Positions 1 through 9,525 of a stretch of 64,000 nucleotides of DNA are shown here, one piece after another. Position 1 is the stretch's first letter. Every line of letters begins with the position of its first letter. The stretch is taken from the NCBI GenBank assembly GCA_902616615.1, contig CACMTN010000009.1:1-64000 (forward strand). The letters are read 5' to 3'. The notes beneath the pieces are model-generated. The model saw only the letters and a program-made list of their open reading frames with translations. It was not told the DNA's origin and ran no database searches. This stretch comes from an uncultured SAR116 cluster alpha proteobacterium (GTDB lineage: Bacteria > Pseudomonadota > Alphaproteobacteria > Puniceispirillales > Marisalimonadaceae). A program made the translations under genes and the position numbers.

Positions 1-57
1 TTTACAATTCTTACTGCATTAATTAAATCTCTAACGTGATTTTTATGAGGCTAAATT

Positions 58-894
58 TTGAATTATATTTATAAAATTTATACTTATGTAATTGGATTCA
101 TTAATAGTATTCTAAAATATTTTTTGAAACATTCAGGTTTGATACTTGAATTAACTAAAAGAGAGTTTTTTGGGCGATATTTAGGCTCTTTTATTGGTGG
201 TTTTTGGTCATTAATTCAACCAGTATTTTTGCTCTCTGTATATACTATCGCTTTTGGAATAATTTTAAAGGCAAGGTGGGGATTTGCTGGAAACACAATA
301 GATTATGCTTTTATTTTATTTGCAGGGTTGATTATCTATAATGCTTTTACAGAAACTTTAAACAAGTCTCCAATGTTGATTTTAGGAAATACTAACTATG
401 TAAAGAAGGTTGTATTTCCACTAGAAATTCTTCCAATAGTTGTAGTAATTACTTCTCTCATAAACGCCTCAATAAGTATTTTAATTTGGGTTGTTGGATA
501 TTGGATACTGGTTGGTTTTCCTCCTATGACATTTATAATTTTTCCTATTATTCTAATTTCATTCACTCCACTTCTTTTAGGTTTTGGATGGCTTTTTTCT
601 GCTTTGGGAGTTTTTGTAAAAGATCTTACACCAATTACATTTTTAATTAGCCACACTTTATTGTTTTTAACTCCAATATTCTACAGTATTGATGCAGCTC
701 CAGATATTATTCAAGATTTTCTTGTATTAAATCCTTTAACATATATTGTTCAACAATTAAGATTGATTTTATTTTATGGAGAATTGCCCTACTATAAAGC
801 AATTGGGATATACTTCCTTCTATCCTCATTTTTTGCTCTGATTTGTTTTTTATTTTTTAAAAAAGTCAAACCATATTTTGGGGATTTAGTATAG
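58..894 (+). CDS. wzm: ABC-2 type polysaccharide export permease (Wzm-like)
   Basis: 278 aa multi-TM protein starting with TTG; ABC-2 signature region 'LTKREFFGRYLGSFIGGFWSLIQPVFLL'; followed directly by an ABC ATPase. Confidence 0.85.
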   Translation: MNYIYKIYTYVIGFINSILKYFLKHSGLILELTKREFFGRYLGSFIGGFWSLIQPVFLLSVYTIAFGIILKARWGFAGNTIDYAFILFAGLIIYNAFTETLNKSPMLILGNTNYVKKVVFPLEILPIVVVITSLINASISILIWVVGYWILVGFPPMTFIIFPIILISFTPLLLGFGWLFSALGVFVKDLTPITFLISHTLLFLTPIFYSIDAAPDIIQDFLVLNPLTYIVQQLRLILFYGELPYYKAIGIYFLLSSFFALICFLFFKKVKPYFGDLV

Positions 895-897
895 TTA

Positions 898-2187
898 ATG
901 AGTGATATTATAATCCATACAGAAAAATTAAGTAAAACATACAACATATTTAACAACCCTTGGGAACGCCTATGGCACTCATTTTACCAGTCTCATAGAG
1001 ATAATAAAAATGAAATTACAGCACTTAAAGATATTAATTTAAAAATTAAAAAAGGGGAATTGATAGGCATTATTGGATTAAATGGAAGTGGTAAAACAAC
1101 ATTACTGGAAATTTTGACAGGAACTTTAAAACCATCTTCAGGAAAAATGGTTGTAAATGGTCGAGTATCAGCTCTATTAGAATTAGGTAGTGGATTTAAC
1201 CCTGAATACTCAGGAAAGGACAATGTAATTTTAAATGGGTTGCTTCTAGGGTTAAAGAAGGAAGAAATTTTACAGAGATTTCCTGAAATTGAAGATTTTG
1301 CTGAAATAGGTGCTGCAATTAATAATCCAGTAAAAACTTATTCAAGTGGAATGGTTTTGAGGTTAGCATTTGCAGTTCAAGTTTTGTGTAAGCCTGAAAT
1401 ACTTATTGTAGATGAAGCGTTGAGTGTTGGAGATTTTTTCTTCCAACAGAAGTGTTTTAAATATATAAGAAAATTAGCAGATAACGGTGTTACATTGTTG
1501 TTTGTTTCACACGACATGTCAACAGTAAGAGATATATCTCAGAGAGTCTTATTAATGAAAAATGGAGAAATTACGTATGATGGTGAACCAGTTAAAGCTC
1601 TTCAACATTTTTTGAATAAAAGCTCAGAAAAAAATCCTATTAAAATAAAAGAAAATAATTTGAATTTTAATTCTAAAATTAATTTACTACCTAATTCAAT
1701 TTGGAAATTTGAGAAAGATAAAAAATCATTTTCTAAAGCTAGAATTTTAGAAGTAGGAATATATAATAAATATAATGAAGCAACTACTAATTTTAAAATT
1801 GGAGATACACTAACTCTATTAATTAACTATGAAGTTTTTTGTGATATACCTGTACATGTTGGTTTCTCAATAAAAAATAAATACAATCAGTTAATAAACA
1901 CTAGTAATTCTTACTCTCTTTTAATTAGTCCTCCAAAAAAGTCACAAGGAGGACGGTTCCAATTTGCTTCAGATATTACTTTAAACATTGAAGCTGGCAA
2001 ATATTCAATTCTAATAAAACTAGGATCAGAGGGCAAAAATATTAACGAAGGTGATAATCTTTTTGAAACAACTTGGATAGGTCCAATAGATGTTAATTGG
2101 AATTATAATTCTGACATATCACCATTTTATGGTATGTTTGGGCTACCAGTTAAAGGTCGTTTTAATATCGATAATACTCAAAAATAA
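898..2187 (+). CDS. wzt: ABC transporter ATP-binding protein with C-terminal glycan-binding-type extension (Wzt-like)
   Basis: Walker A 'GLNGSGKTTLLE', signature 'YSSGMVLRLAFA', Walker B 'EILIVDEALSVGD'; ~190 aa C-terminal extension typical of Wzt. Confidence 0.88.
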   Translation: MSDIIIHTEKLSKTYNIFNNPWERLWHSFYQSHRDNKNEITALKDINLKIKKGELIGIIGLNGSGKTTLLEILTGTLKPSSGKMVVNGRVSALLELGSGFNPEYSGKDNVILNGLLLGLKKEEILQRFPEIEDFAEIGAAINNPVKTYSSGMVLRLAFAVQVLCKPEILIVDEALSVGDFFFQQKCFKYIRKLADNGVTLLFVSHDMSTVRDISQRVLLMKNGEITYDGEPVKALQHFLNKSSEKNPIKIKENNLNFNSKINLLPNSIWKFEKDKKSFSKARILEVGIYNKYNEATTNFKIGDTLTLLINYEVFCDIPVHVGFSIKNKYNQLINTSNSYSLLISPPKKSQGGRFQFASDITLNIEAGKYSILIKLGSEGKNINEGDNLFETTWIGPIDVNWNYNSDISPFYGMFGLPVKGRFNIDNTQK

Positions 2188-2248
2188 TATTGTTTAATAT
2201 AAATCGTATTCTCTATGAGTGATCTTATTTTAATGATATTTTAGAATT

Positions 2249-2284
2249 ATGCTTTCTAAATTTAGAATAATAAGCATTTTTTTT
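2249..2284 (+). terminator. Candidate rho-independent terminator downstream of wzt
   Basis: ATGCT(T)...AAGCAT outer arms around the palindrome TTCTAAATTTAGAA, followed by eight T residues; stem is AT-rich and bulged. Confidence 0.45.
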
Positions 2285-2447
2285 AGATATATTAAAATTT
2301 TATTTAAGAAAAAATTATTTATAGATTTTATGTTACGATATTTACAATAAAAAAACTTTTTGTCTTGACTAAAAACTTTCTTTTGATAGTCAGTTTATTT
2401 GATTATTTACAAAAAATTTACATTAAGGTTTATAAAAAGGAAATAGT

Positions 2448-4349
2448 TTGGGAGCCATACACTTTTCATTAGACACAGGTTTAGTTAAAGTCCTAAAATC
2501 TCAATTAGATCTCTCAATTTTTGTTGAGACTGGAACATTTAAGGGTGATACAGTTGCTAGTTTAGAAAAGCATTTTAAAAAAATTGTATCAATTGAATTA
2601 TCTAAGACACTTTGGTCTTCAGCAAAGAAAAGATTTAAAGAATGTTCTAATATCGAAATTATTTTAGGAAATTCTGCAGACAAACTTAATAGTTTAAAAA
2701 GTGATTTAACTAGTAAGGGTGTTCTATATTGGCTTGATGCACATTGGTGTGAAGACGAAAAATCTTCAGGAAAATCCTCTGAATGCCCATTATTGAAGGA
2801 GCTTAATGCTATTGAAACACTGAACGAAAATTCAGTAATTCTTATAGATGATGCAAGATTATTTCTTACTCCTCCACCTACCCCTCATGATATAACTCAC
2901 TGGCCTACATTAAATGAATTATTATTTGAACTTAAAAAATTGAATTCTAATAATGAATTGATGATATTAGATGACGTCATAGCTTTCTTTCCAAAAAGAA
3001 TAAAGTCATCTATATCAAAATTTGCCCAAAAAAACGTTACAGATATTTTACTTTATAGACATTTGATGGAAGAGCAATTACTGGCTGAACGAAAAAATTC
3101 TAAATTACAATCTGCTTCTCTTAAAGATTTAAGAAAAAAAGGTTCTGAACTAAGAGAAAAAGTTAAAGATCTTAATAAAACTGGAAAGATTTTACGAAAT
3201 AAAGTTAAAGATCTTAATGAAACAGGAAAAATATTACGAAATAAAGTTAAATACCTTAATAATACAGGCAAAAAGCTGCGACAACAAATTTCTGAAAAAG
3301 AAAAAGCTGTTAAAATGTTAACTGCACAAAGTGAGGAAAAAGAGCAAGTTATAGCAAATCTCCTAAAGGCAGAAAAAGATAAATTAATTTTAACGAGTGA
3401 CAAAACGTCAGACAGCAAGCCTTATAAAAAAATTATACAATTTAAAACTCCTTGGATAATTACACGTGTAGGTGAAATTTTTAAACCAAGACTTGGAAAT
3501 TTGAGACAATACATTCCACGCGAATTGACTAAATTAAAACCAGTTGAATTAATACCAAATAATACACTCAGTTTTGCAATAGTTACTCCATCTTATGAAC
3601 AAGGTACTTTTATAGCTCGTACAATTGAAAGTGTTGTTGAACAAAAATATCCATTATACGAGTATTTTATTCAGGACGGAGATTCGAGTGATCAAACGGT
3701 TCAAATCATAAAAAATTACAAAGAACAAATTACAGGATGGAATGTAAAAGTTGATAATGGACAATCTCAAGCCATAAACCGAGGATTTTCGCAAATTAAT
3801 GGAGATATAATGTGTTGGCTTAATTCTGATGATCTTTTACTACCAGGTGCTTTAAATACTGTTTCTAATTATTTTTATGAAAATCCTGATATAGATGTTG
3901 TTTATGGAAATAGATTACAGATTGATTTAAATGACCGAGAAATTGGAAGATGGATTTTGCCTGCTCATGATGAAAAAGTTCTTTTAGTTGCTGATTTTAT
4001 CCCTCAAGAAACATTATTTTGGAGAAGAAGAATTTGGGAAAAAATTGGTTCTAATATTGACGAAAGCTATAATTTTGCAATGGATTGGGATTTAATATTG
4101 CGTTTTAAGGAGGCTGGAGCTAAATTTAAGCATATACACAGGTTTTTAGGTGCTTTTCGCGTTCATAAACAACAAAAAACCTCTTCTTCAATTAATGAAA
4201 TAGGTAAAAAGGAAATGGATAGAATTAGAAAAAGGACACTTGGCAGAATTCCCACAAATAAGTATATCAAACGAAAGATATTCATATATCTTCTAAAACA
4301 CTTAATAGTTGATATTGTCTATCGCATACAATCAAGATTAGGGATTTAA
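2448..4349 (+). CDS. Fusion protein: N-terminal SAM-methyltransferase-like domain, coiled coil, C-terminal family 2 glycosyltransferase
   Basis: N-term 'FVETGTFKGDTVASLEKHF..IVSIELS'; central heptad-rich repeat; C-term GT2 'FAIVTPSYEQGTFIARTIESVVEQ..YFIQDGDSSDQT..CWLNSDDLLLPGAL'. TTG start preceded by AAGGA. Confidence 0.8.
   Translation: MGAIHFSLDTGLVKVLKSQLDLSIFVETGTFKGDTVASLEKHFKKIVSIELSKTLWSSAKKRFKECSNIEIILGNSADKLNSLKSDLTSKGVLYWLDAHWCEDEKSSGKSSECPLLKELNAIETLNENSVILIDDARLFLTPPPTPHDITHWPTLNELLFELKKLNSNNELMILDDVIAFFPKRIKSSISKFAQKNVTDILLYRHLMEEQLLAERKNSKLQSASLKDLRKKGSELREKVKDLNKTGKILRNKVKDLNETGKILRNKVKYLNNTGKKLRQQISEKEKAVKMLTAQSEEKEQVIANLLKAEKDKLILTSDKTSDSKPYKKIIQFKTPWIITRVGEIFKPRLGNLRQYIPRELTKLKPVELIPNNTLSFAIVTPSYEQGTFIARTIESVVEQKYPLYEYFIQDGDSSDQTVQIIKNYKEQITGWNVKVDNGQSQAINRGFSQINGDIMCWLNSDDLLLPGALNTVSNYFYENPDIDVVYGNRLQIDLNDREIGRWILPAHDEKVLLVADFIPQETLFWRRRIWEKIGSNIDESYNFAMDWDLILRFKEAGAKFKHIHRFLGAFRVHKQQKTSSSINEIGKKEMDRIRKRTLGRIPTNKYIKRKIFIYLLKHLIVDIVYRIQSRLGI
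3150..3275 (+). repeat. In-frame 42-bp (14-aa) tandem repeat, 3 units, inside the coiled coil of the MT-GT2 fusion
   Basis: LREKVKDLNKTGKI / LRNKVKDLNETGKI / LRNKVKYLNNTGKK; nucleotide units at 3150-3191, 3192-3233, 3234-3275. Confidence 0.85.
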
Positions 4350-4350
4350 A

Positions 4351-4725
4351 ATGAAGAAATTTTTAAACTTTCACTTGTTAATTTTCAGTCTTATGTTGAC
4401 AGGATGTTGGAAAGACGAAATAGACAGAAGTTTTTATGCAAGTGGTCAATTGAAAACTGAAGCTTATGTTTTGAATGGCTTGCTTAATGGGAAATCTTCC
4501 ATGTATTTTGAAGACGGGAAATTATGGACAAGAGCTTATTATAAAAAAGGGATACTGCATGGACCGGCAGAATTATATTACCCTAATGGTAATATGAAAT
4601 CTAAAGCCACATATAAAAATGGATTTTTACATGGAATAAGTGCTTCTTTCGAAGAAGATGGTAAGATTGAAATGCAAGTTTATTTTATAGATGGAAGATT
4701 ATCATACACAGTTGACTTGGAGTAA
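4351..4725 (+). CDS. Lipoprotein with MORN_2 (YwqK-like) repeats
   Basis: Signal peptide with lipobox 'LMLTGC'; repeated 'YASGQLKTEAYVLNGLLNGKSSMYFEDGKLWTRAYYKKGILHGPAELYYPNGNMKSKATYKNGFLHG'. Confidence 0.75.
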   Translation: MKKFLNFHLLIFSLMLTGCWKDEIDRSFYASGQLKTEAYVLNGLLNGKSSMYFEDGKLWTRAYYKKGILHGPAELYYPNGNMKSKATYKNGFLHGISASFEEDGKIEMQVYFIDGRLSYTVDLE

Positions 4726-4731
4726 AGATCA

Positions 4732-7605
4732 ATGATTTTTTCATTTATTTATTTCATCAAAGCAATGTTGTTCTTTTCATTTGTTGGTTATGGTATATAT
4801 GGCTTTCTTCATAAGAAACTTCCATATAAACCACCTGGTATGATAATTGCCTTAGGTTACGCTTTTAGCATTACAATTTGGTTCCCGCTTTATTTTATTT
4901 TAGATGATTCACCAATATTTGCCACAATTGCTATTTTGATTTTTTCACTACTTTTAAACATTGCCTATTTTTGGCGATATAAGTTCAACAAGGTAAAATT
5001 CAAAAGATATTTAAAAATTAATAAATATGCCTACTTCGTTTTTTTAATTATTGTAAGTTTCTCTTCTATTACATATTTATACAATGTTCCTTATCCATAT
5101 TGGCATTCAGCTAATGAAGATACATTCGATGGACTTAATGGAAAGAATGCTTATTTATTAGATGAATTTGGTGGATATTATACTTGTAGGACTGGTGAAA
5201 ATTTACTCCAACAAACATATGAAAATAAAGAAGATATAAAGATGGAAGACAGGGTCGATTGCACCTATGTATTAAATCTCCAAAAAAAAAATAGATTTAG
5301 GGACGAATACACAAGAAGTGTTCATGAACAAGCTGGAGTTACAACCCAATTTAAAGTTAAAGATTTTGTAAATTTGTATAGCAAAGATCCAGGAGCTCTT
5401 CAATACTCTAGCCTTGCTCTAATTTCTGTAATAATTGGCATTGAAACAGGCATGCATGCCTTCATAATTCAGTCATTAATTAATTTAGGGTTGTTTGGAT
5501 TAGGTATGTATACAATTACAAAACATTTTTTTAGAAGAAATTTAATCTTAGCGACTAGTTTATCTTGCTTTACGGTTATAAGTAATTTTTATTTTAATAC
5601 ATATTTAAATGGCCATATTGGATCTATGATGTACATGTCTATATCACTGTTTGCTATAGCGTTAATATTAAAAACTATTGTTTCAAACAAAATACCGTGG
5701 CAAAGAATAATTATTTTATTACTATTTGGTATTTTCTTATATTTTTCTTATCCATATCCATTAGTTTATATAATTCCTATTATTTTAGGTTTCGCAATAT
5801 TAAATTGGTATTCAAAATTTCAATCAGAAAAAAATATAGCTTTTTTGTTTCTAGATTGGCGATTTATCTTATTGGCAATTATTACAATGTTAATTACTTA
5901 TTACTTTGCTTACGATTTTGGTGAATATTATAGGATAAGAAACGAAACTAAATTTAGATCATGGGGCACTACATTTACATACGTTGGATTTCTACAATTT
6001 TGGGGTTTATTTTTATCTGATCTAGCTAATGCTAGATCACCTTTAATGTGGGTAGAACAACAAGATCTTACAAAACAATCATTTTTTGCTCTTGGTCTCC
6101 TTTTAACTGCTGTTTCTTTTTATGGCTTTTACAAATTATTCAATGCAGTTAAAGGATTTTTGCTAGTTTTTATACCAGCATTAATATTCTTCTTTATAAT
6201 AATGCGTTTTGCAATTGTTGACACCTATTATATGTACAAATTTTATTACGTGCATCAATGGGTAATTTTTTTATGTACGTTTGTTGGCTTTTATTTTTTA
6301 ATAAAAAATAAATATACTCTCATTAAATACTTATCATCTATAATAGGTATTGTATGGATTTCTTTTAACTTATTGAATAATTATACTTCACTAACAGCAG
6401 TAGCTTCTCACGAATATAATTCTAATCCACTTGAATATAATGAAATATTACAAGCTCCACGAGAAAAAATTGCTTTATCAGTTTTGGATATTCCTCAACA
6501 AGATCATGCAGATGTTGTTAAACAAATATTTAATGAAAGAAAAATAGATTATCTTTGGAATAAAGGGAAAGCCAAGTATTTAGTAAAAATTAAAGGAATG
6601 AATGATATTTTCGAAAGTCGGACAGGTAAACTGGTTTGGGAGTCTGCATCTGGAAAATTCCAGCTTTTTGAAAACACAGAAAGCGACATTGTTCAAGTTG
6701 CAGCTTTTTTCCCTCCAGAAGGTGGTTTTTATGGAACAAGACAACTTTATAAAATGAAAAGTTTTATCATTCAATTTATTTTAAGGATGACTGGATTTGT
6801 GTATGAAGGTTATCCTTTGATTAGGTGGGTAAGTGATGCACACTGGTCAAGTTTTCATTTTGATGTTTCTAGAAGGTCCAAGAACTCAAACTATTTTAAA
6901 TTTTGTGCTTTTCCAGGGCCAGGTATTGATAGGCGTTCTTTTGATTTGCATTTATATGACGCAAATAAGTTACTAATTAAAACTTTTAGAATTGATAAAC
7001 AAGAATGCCATGAAGCATTTATTGGAAACTACAAGGCACCATTTTATCTTGATCATAACGAAAAAGCCAATTACTTCTCAGCAGTTGATAGAAGAAGACT
7101 GGTTTATGCTATAAATAAAATTGAATTTTCTGATACTTCTGGAACAGAACAACTTTTTTACTCTTTACTTGGAAGAAGAGACGATGGGTTAGGTTTAGGT
7201 GACATTATTGATGACGATAATAATAAAATTGATAGCGAATTTAGATTGAGACTTGGAGATAACTGGCATCTTTATGAGGGTTTCAATGGAGCTTATTTTA
7301 GATGGGGAAAAGAGAATGCTGAAATTATAATATCTAGCCCGGTAAAAAATAAAAATTTAACAATACATGCTGCTAGTGGCCCGTCTGGGGGGGTAAATCA
7401 ATTAATAATTAGTTTGATTGACGAAATGGATAATATTGTGGGTAAATGTATTTTAGATAAACCAAAAAAATGTCAATTTAATATTAATCATTCTTCGGAT
7501 GTGGCAAAATACAGAATTCAGTCTAACGGAAAGAGCATTAGATTTGCTGATGATCCACGTATATTTAATTTTCGTGTATTTGGAATTAGTTTAAAAAATA
7601 GGTGA
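4732..7605 (+). CDS. Large polytopic membrane protein (possible GT-C-like glycosyltransferase) with C-terminal soluble domain
   Basis: 957 aa; about 13 apparent hydrophobic segments in the N-terminal ~540 aa, then a ~400 aa soluble region. No confident family match by eye. Confidence 0.55.
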   Translation: MIFSFIYFIKAMLFFSFVGYGIYGFLHKKLPYKPPGMIIALGYAFSITIWFPLYFILDDSPIFATIAILIFSLLLNIAYFWRYKFNKVKFKRYLKINKYAYFVFLIIVSFSSITYLYNVPYPYWHSANEDTFDGLNGKNAYLLDEFGGYYTCRTGENLLQQTYENKEDIKMEDRVDCTYVLNLQKKNRFRDEYTRSVHEQAGVTTQFKVKDFVNLYSKDPGALQYSSLALISVIIGIETGMHAFIIQSLINLGLFGLGMYTITKHFFRRNLILATSLSCFTVISNFYFNTYLNGHIGSMMYMSISLFAIALILKTIVSNKIPWQRIIILLLFGIFLYFSYPYPLVYIIPIILGFAILNWYSKFQSEKNIAFLFLDWRFILLAIITMLITYYFAYDFGEYYRIRNETKFRSWGTTFTYVGFLQFWGLFLSDLANARSPLMWVEQQDLTKQSFFALGLLLTAVSFYGFYKLFNAVKGFLLVFIPALIFFFIIMRFAIVDTYYMYKFYYVHQWVIFLCTFVGFYFLIKNKYTLIKYLSSIIGIVWISFNLLNNYTSLTAVASHEYNSNPLEYNEILQAPREKIALSVLDIPQQDHADVVKQIFNERKIDYLWNKGKAKYLVKIKGMNDIFESRTGKLVWESASGKFQLFENTESDIVQVAAFFPPEGGFYGTRQLYKMKSFIIQFILRMTGFVYEGYPLIRWVSDAHWSSFHFDVSRRSKNSNYFKFCAFPGPGIDRRSFDLHLYDANKLLIKTFRIDKQECHEAFIGNYKAPFYLDHNEKANYFSAVDRRRLVYAINKIEFSDTSGTEQLFYSLLGRRDDGLGLGDIIDDDNNKIDSEFRLRLGDNWHLYEGFNGAYFRWGKENAEIIISSPVKNKNLTIHAASGPSGGVNQLIISLIDEMDNIVGKCILDKPKKCQFNINHSSDVAKYRIQSNGKSIRFADDPRIFNFRVFGISLKNR

Positions 7606-7743
7606 ATGAAATAGAATTTTTGAAAACTACGATTATCATTAATGCACAATAAATTATTTATAAAATATTTTCTAATTAAAACTGTTTACAATTTATAATA
7701 AAGTTTACTAATATGTGCTTACAACAGATTTTTATTTTTCAAT

Positions 7744-8307
7744 ATGTCTATTCAAATACATCCAACAGCGATTATTGATAAAGGTGCCCAAGTCGGGGAC
7801 CATTCAAAAATATGGCATTGGACACATGTTTGTGGAAGAGCTCGTATTGGAAAAAATTGCTCTCTAGGACAGAATGTTTATGTTGGTAATGACACAATAA
7901 TAGGAAATAATGTTAAAATACAAAATAATGTATCTGTATTTGACTCAGTAGTATTAGATGATGACGTATTTTGTGGACCCAGTATGGTCTTTACAAACGT
8001 ATACAATCCACGTTCGGAAATAAGTAGAAAAAAAGAATATCGCAAAACTCATGTTTGTCATGGAGCTACGCTTGGTGCAAATTGCACTATTATTTGTGGC
8101 GTAAATATTGGAGAATATGCTTTTATTGGAGCAGGTGCTTTAATTAATAAAGATATAAAGCCTTATGCGTTAATGGTAGGAGTCCCTGCAGTTCACAAGG
8201 GGTGGATGTGTAAATGTGGCATTCAACTTAAAGCAAAAGGCAGAGTAAAATGTAAATGTGGAAAGGTGTATTTAATTAGTGATGATCAATGTAAACCATT
8301 TGATTAA
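7744..8307 (+). CDS. wbpD: Left-handed beta-helix N-acetyltransferase, WbpD-like, with C-terminal zinc-ribbon-like tail
   Basis: Hexapeptide repeats '[33 protein letters not shown]'; '[16 protein letters not shown]'; C-term CKCG...CKCG. Confidence 0.78.
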   Translation: MSIQIHPTAIIDKGAQVGDHSKIWHWTHVCGRARIGKNCSLGQNVYVGNDTIIGNNVKIQNNVSVFDSVVLDDDVFCGPSMVFTNVYNPRSEISRKKEYRKTHVCHGATLGANCTIICGVNIGEYAFIGAGALINKDIKPYALMVGVPAVHKGWMCKCGIQLKAKGRVKCKCGKVYLISDDQCKPFD

Positions 8308-8433
8308 TTTTTTTATTTTCTACTAGTGTTTAACTATATGTTTTATAAATTTCAAAATAAATATGACTATTATCTATTAAGTATATTGGTGATTACAAGT
8401 GTTGATATTTATAAATTTTAATTAGGTAAATTT

Positions 8434-9525
8434 ATGCTAAACAAAAAAACAATTGCTGTGGTAGTACCGTGCTATAATGAAGAAACTCAAGTTTCTAGAG
8501 TGGTTCATTCTTTACCAAAATTTGTTGATCTTATAATTGTTATTGACGACTGCTCAACCGATAATACCAGACAAATTTTACATAAACTTCAAAGTAGTTC
8601 CTTTAATAAAGGTAAAAATTTTAAAAGAATCAAAAATTATAAAATAACTAATAATCATTATAATGATGCTGATAATATTATTCATGAGCAACGCTTGAAA
8701 GAGAATTCAAAATATATTCCTGCTAAAATATCTGAAAAACAAAAATCGAAGTTAGTAATTATAGAGCATCTTGTTAATGCTGGTGTAGGTGCAGCAATTT
8801 CAAGTGGATATAAATATGCAAGGGATTGTCAGATAGATTGTACTGCAGTAATGGCAGGTGATGGTCAAATGGACCCTTCAGAGTTGAAATTAATTTGCGA
8901 ACCAGTCGTAAATGAAAAAGCAGAATATTCAAAGGGAAATAGATTAAGGCACCCAAGTGCTTCATACATAATTCCAAAATTGAGATATTTCGGCAATAAC
9001 GTTCTTTCAATACTAACTAAAGTGTCGTCAGGATATTGGAGAGTATCAGACACACAAACAGGCTATACAGCTATTTCACTAAAAACATTGGAAAAAATTC
9101 AAATTCATAAAATCTATAAATCTTACGGCATGCCTAATGATCTATTAGTAAAACTGAATATTATCTCAGCAACTGTAACTGAAGTTCCAATAAAACCGAT
9201 TTACGGAGTTGGGGAAAACTCTAAAATGAGAGTTTATAAGGTGATTTTTACAATTTCAATTCTTTTATTTAGATTATTTTTCAAACGTTTATTTATGAAA
9301 TATTTAATTAATGACTTCCATCCTTTGTTTTTACTTTACAATTTCAGCTTTCTGAGTTCAATTGGATGTTTATGGATTAGTTATTATTGGTTTCAACAAT
9401 TTTTTCTAAATAATGTAATGTATGGGCATCTTGCTATTATTTTATCATTAGGTTTTTTTGCATTCCAATCTTTAATTTTTGCAATGTGGTTTGATATGCA
9501 GGATAATGAACGTCTATATGTCTAA
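8434..9525 (+). CDS. Family 2 glycosyltransferase (polyprenyl-phosphate mannosyltransferase/DPMS-like) with C-terminal TM segments
   Basis: 'IAVVVPCYNEETQVSRVV', 'IIVIDDCSTDNT', 'VMAGDGQMDP'; TM helices at the C-terminus. Confidence 0.8.
   Translation: MLNKKTIAVVVPCYNEETQVSRVVHSLPKFVDLIIVIDDCSTDNTRQILHKLQSSSFNKGKNFKRIKNYKITNNHYNDADNIIHEQRLKENSKYIPAKISEKQKSKLVIIEHLVNAGVGAAISSGYKYARDCQIDCTAVMAGDGQMDPSELKLICEPVVNEKAEYSKGNRLRHPSASYIIPKLRYFGNNVLSILTKVSSGYWRVSDTQTGYTAISLKTLEKIQIHKIYKSYGMPNDLLVKLNIISATVTEVPIKPIYGVGENSKMRVYKVIFTISILLFRLFFKRLFMKYLINDFHPLFLLYNFSFLSSIGCLWISYYWFQQFFLNNVMYGHLAIILSLGFFAFQSLIFAMWFDMQDNERLYV

Noticed and set aside
1-39. Possible tail of an upstream CDS (FTILTALIKSLT stop)
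   Set aside because: Only 12 codons in the window; too short to identify.
396-656. Minus-strand ORF of 86 aa inside wzm
   Set aside because: Antisense to a well-supported gene, no motif; the same reasoning applies to most short ORFs in the track that overlap confident CDSs.
2365-2390. TTGACT ... GATAGT promoter-like pair upstream of the MT-GT2 fusion
   Set aside because: Spacer is only about 14 bp and the -10 is poor; expected by chance in AT-rich DNA.
3053-3418. 121-aa minus-strand ORF opposite the coiled-coil repeat
   Set aside because: Its repeated composition (LRSLTLFRKIFPV) is just the antisense of the 42-bp repeat.
5697-5924. 75-aa + strand ORF inside the 957-aa gene
   Set aside because: Alternate frame of AT-rich membrane codons; no supporting start context.
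7694-7699. TATAAT upstream of the wbpD-like gene
   Set aside because: No -35 at suitable spacing; TATAAT is common at this base composition.
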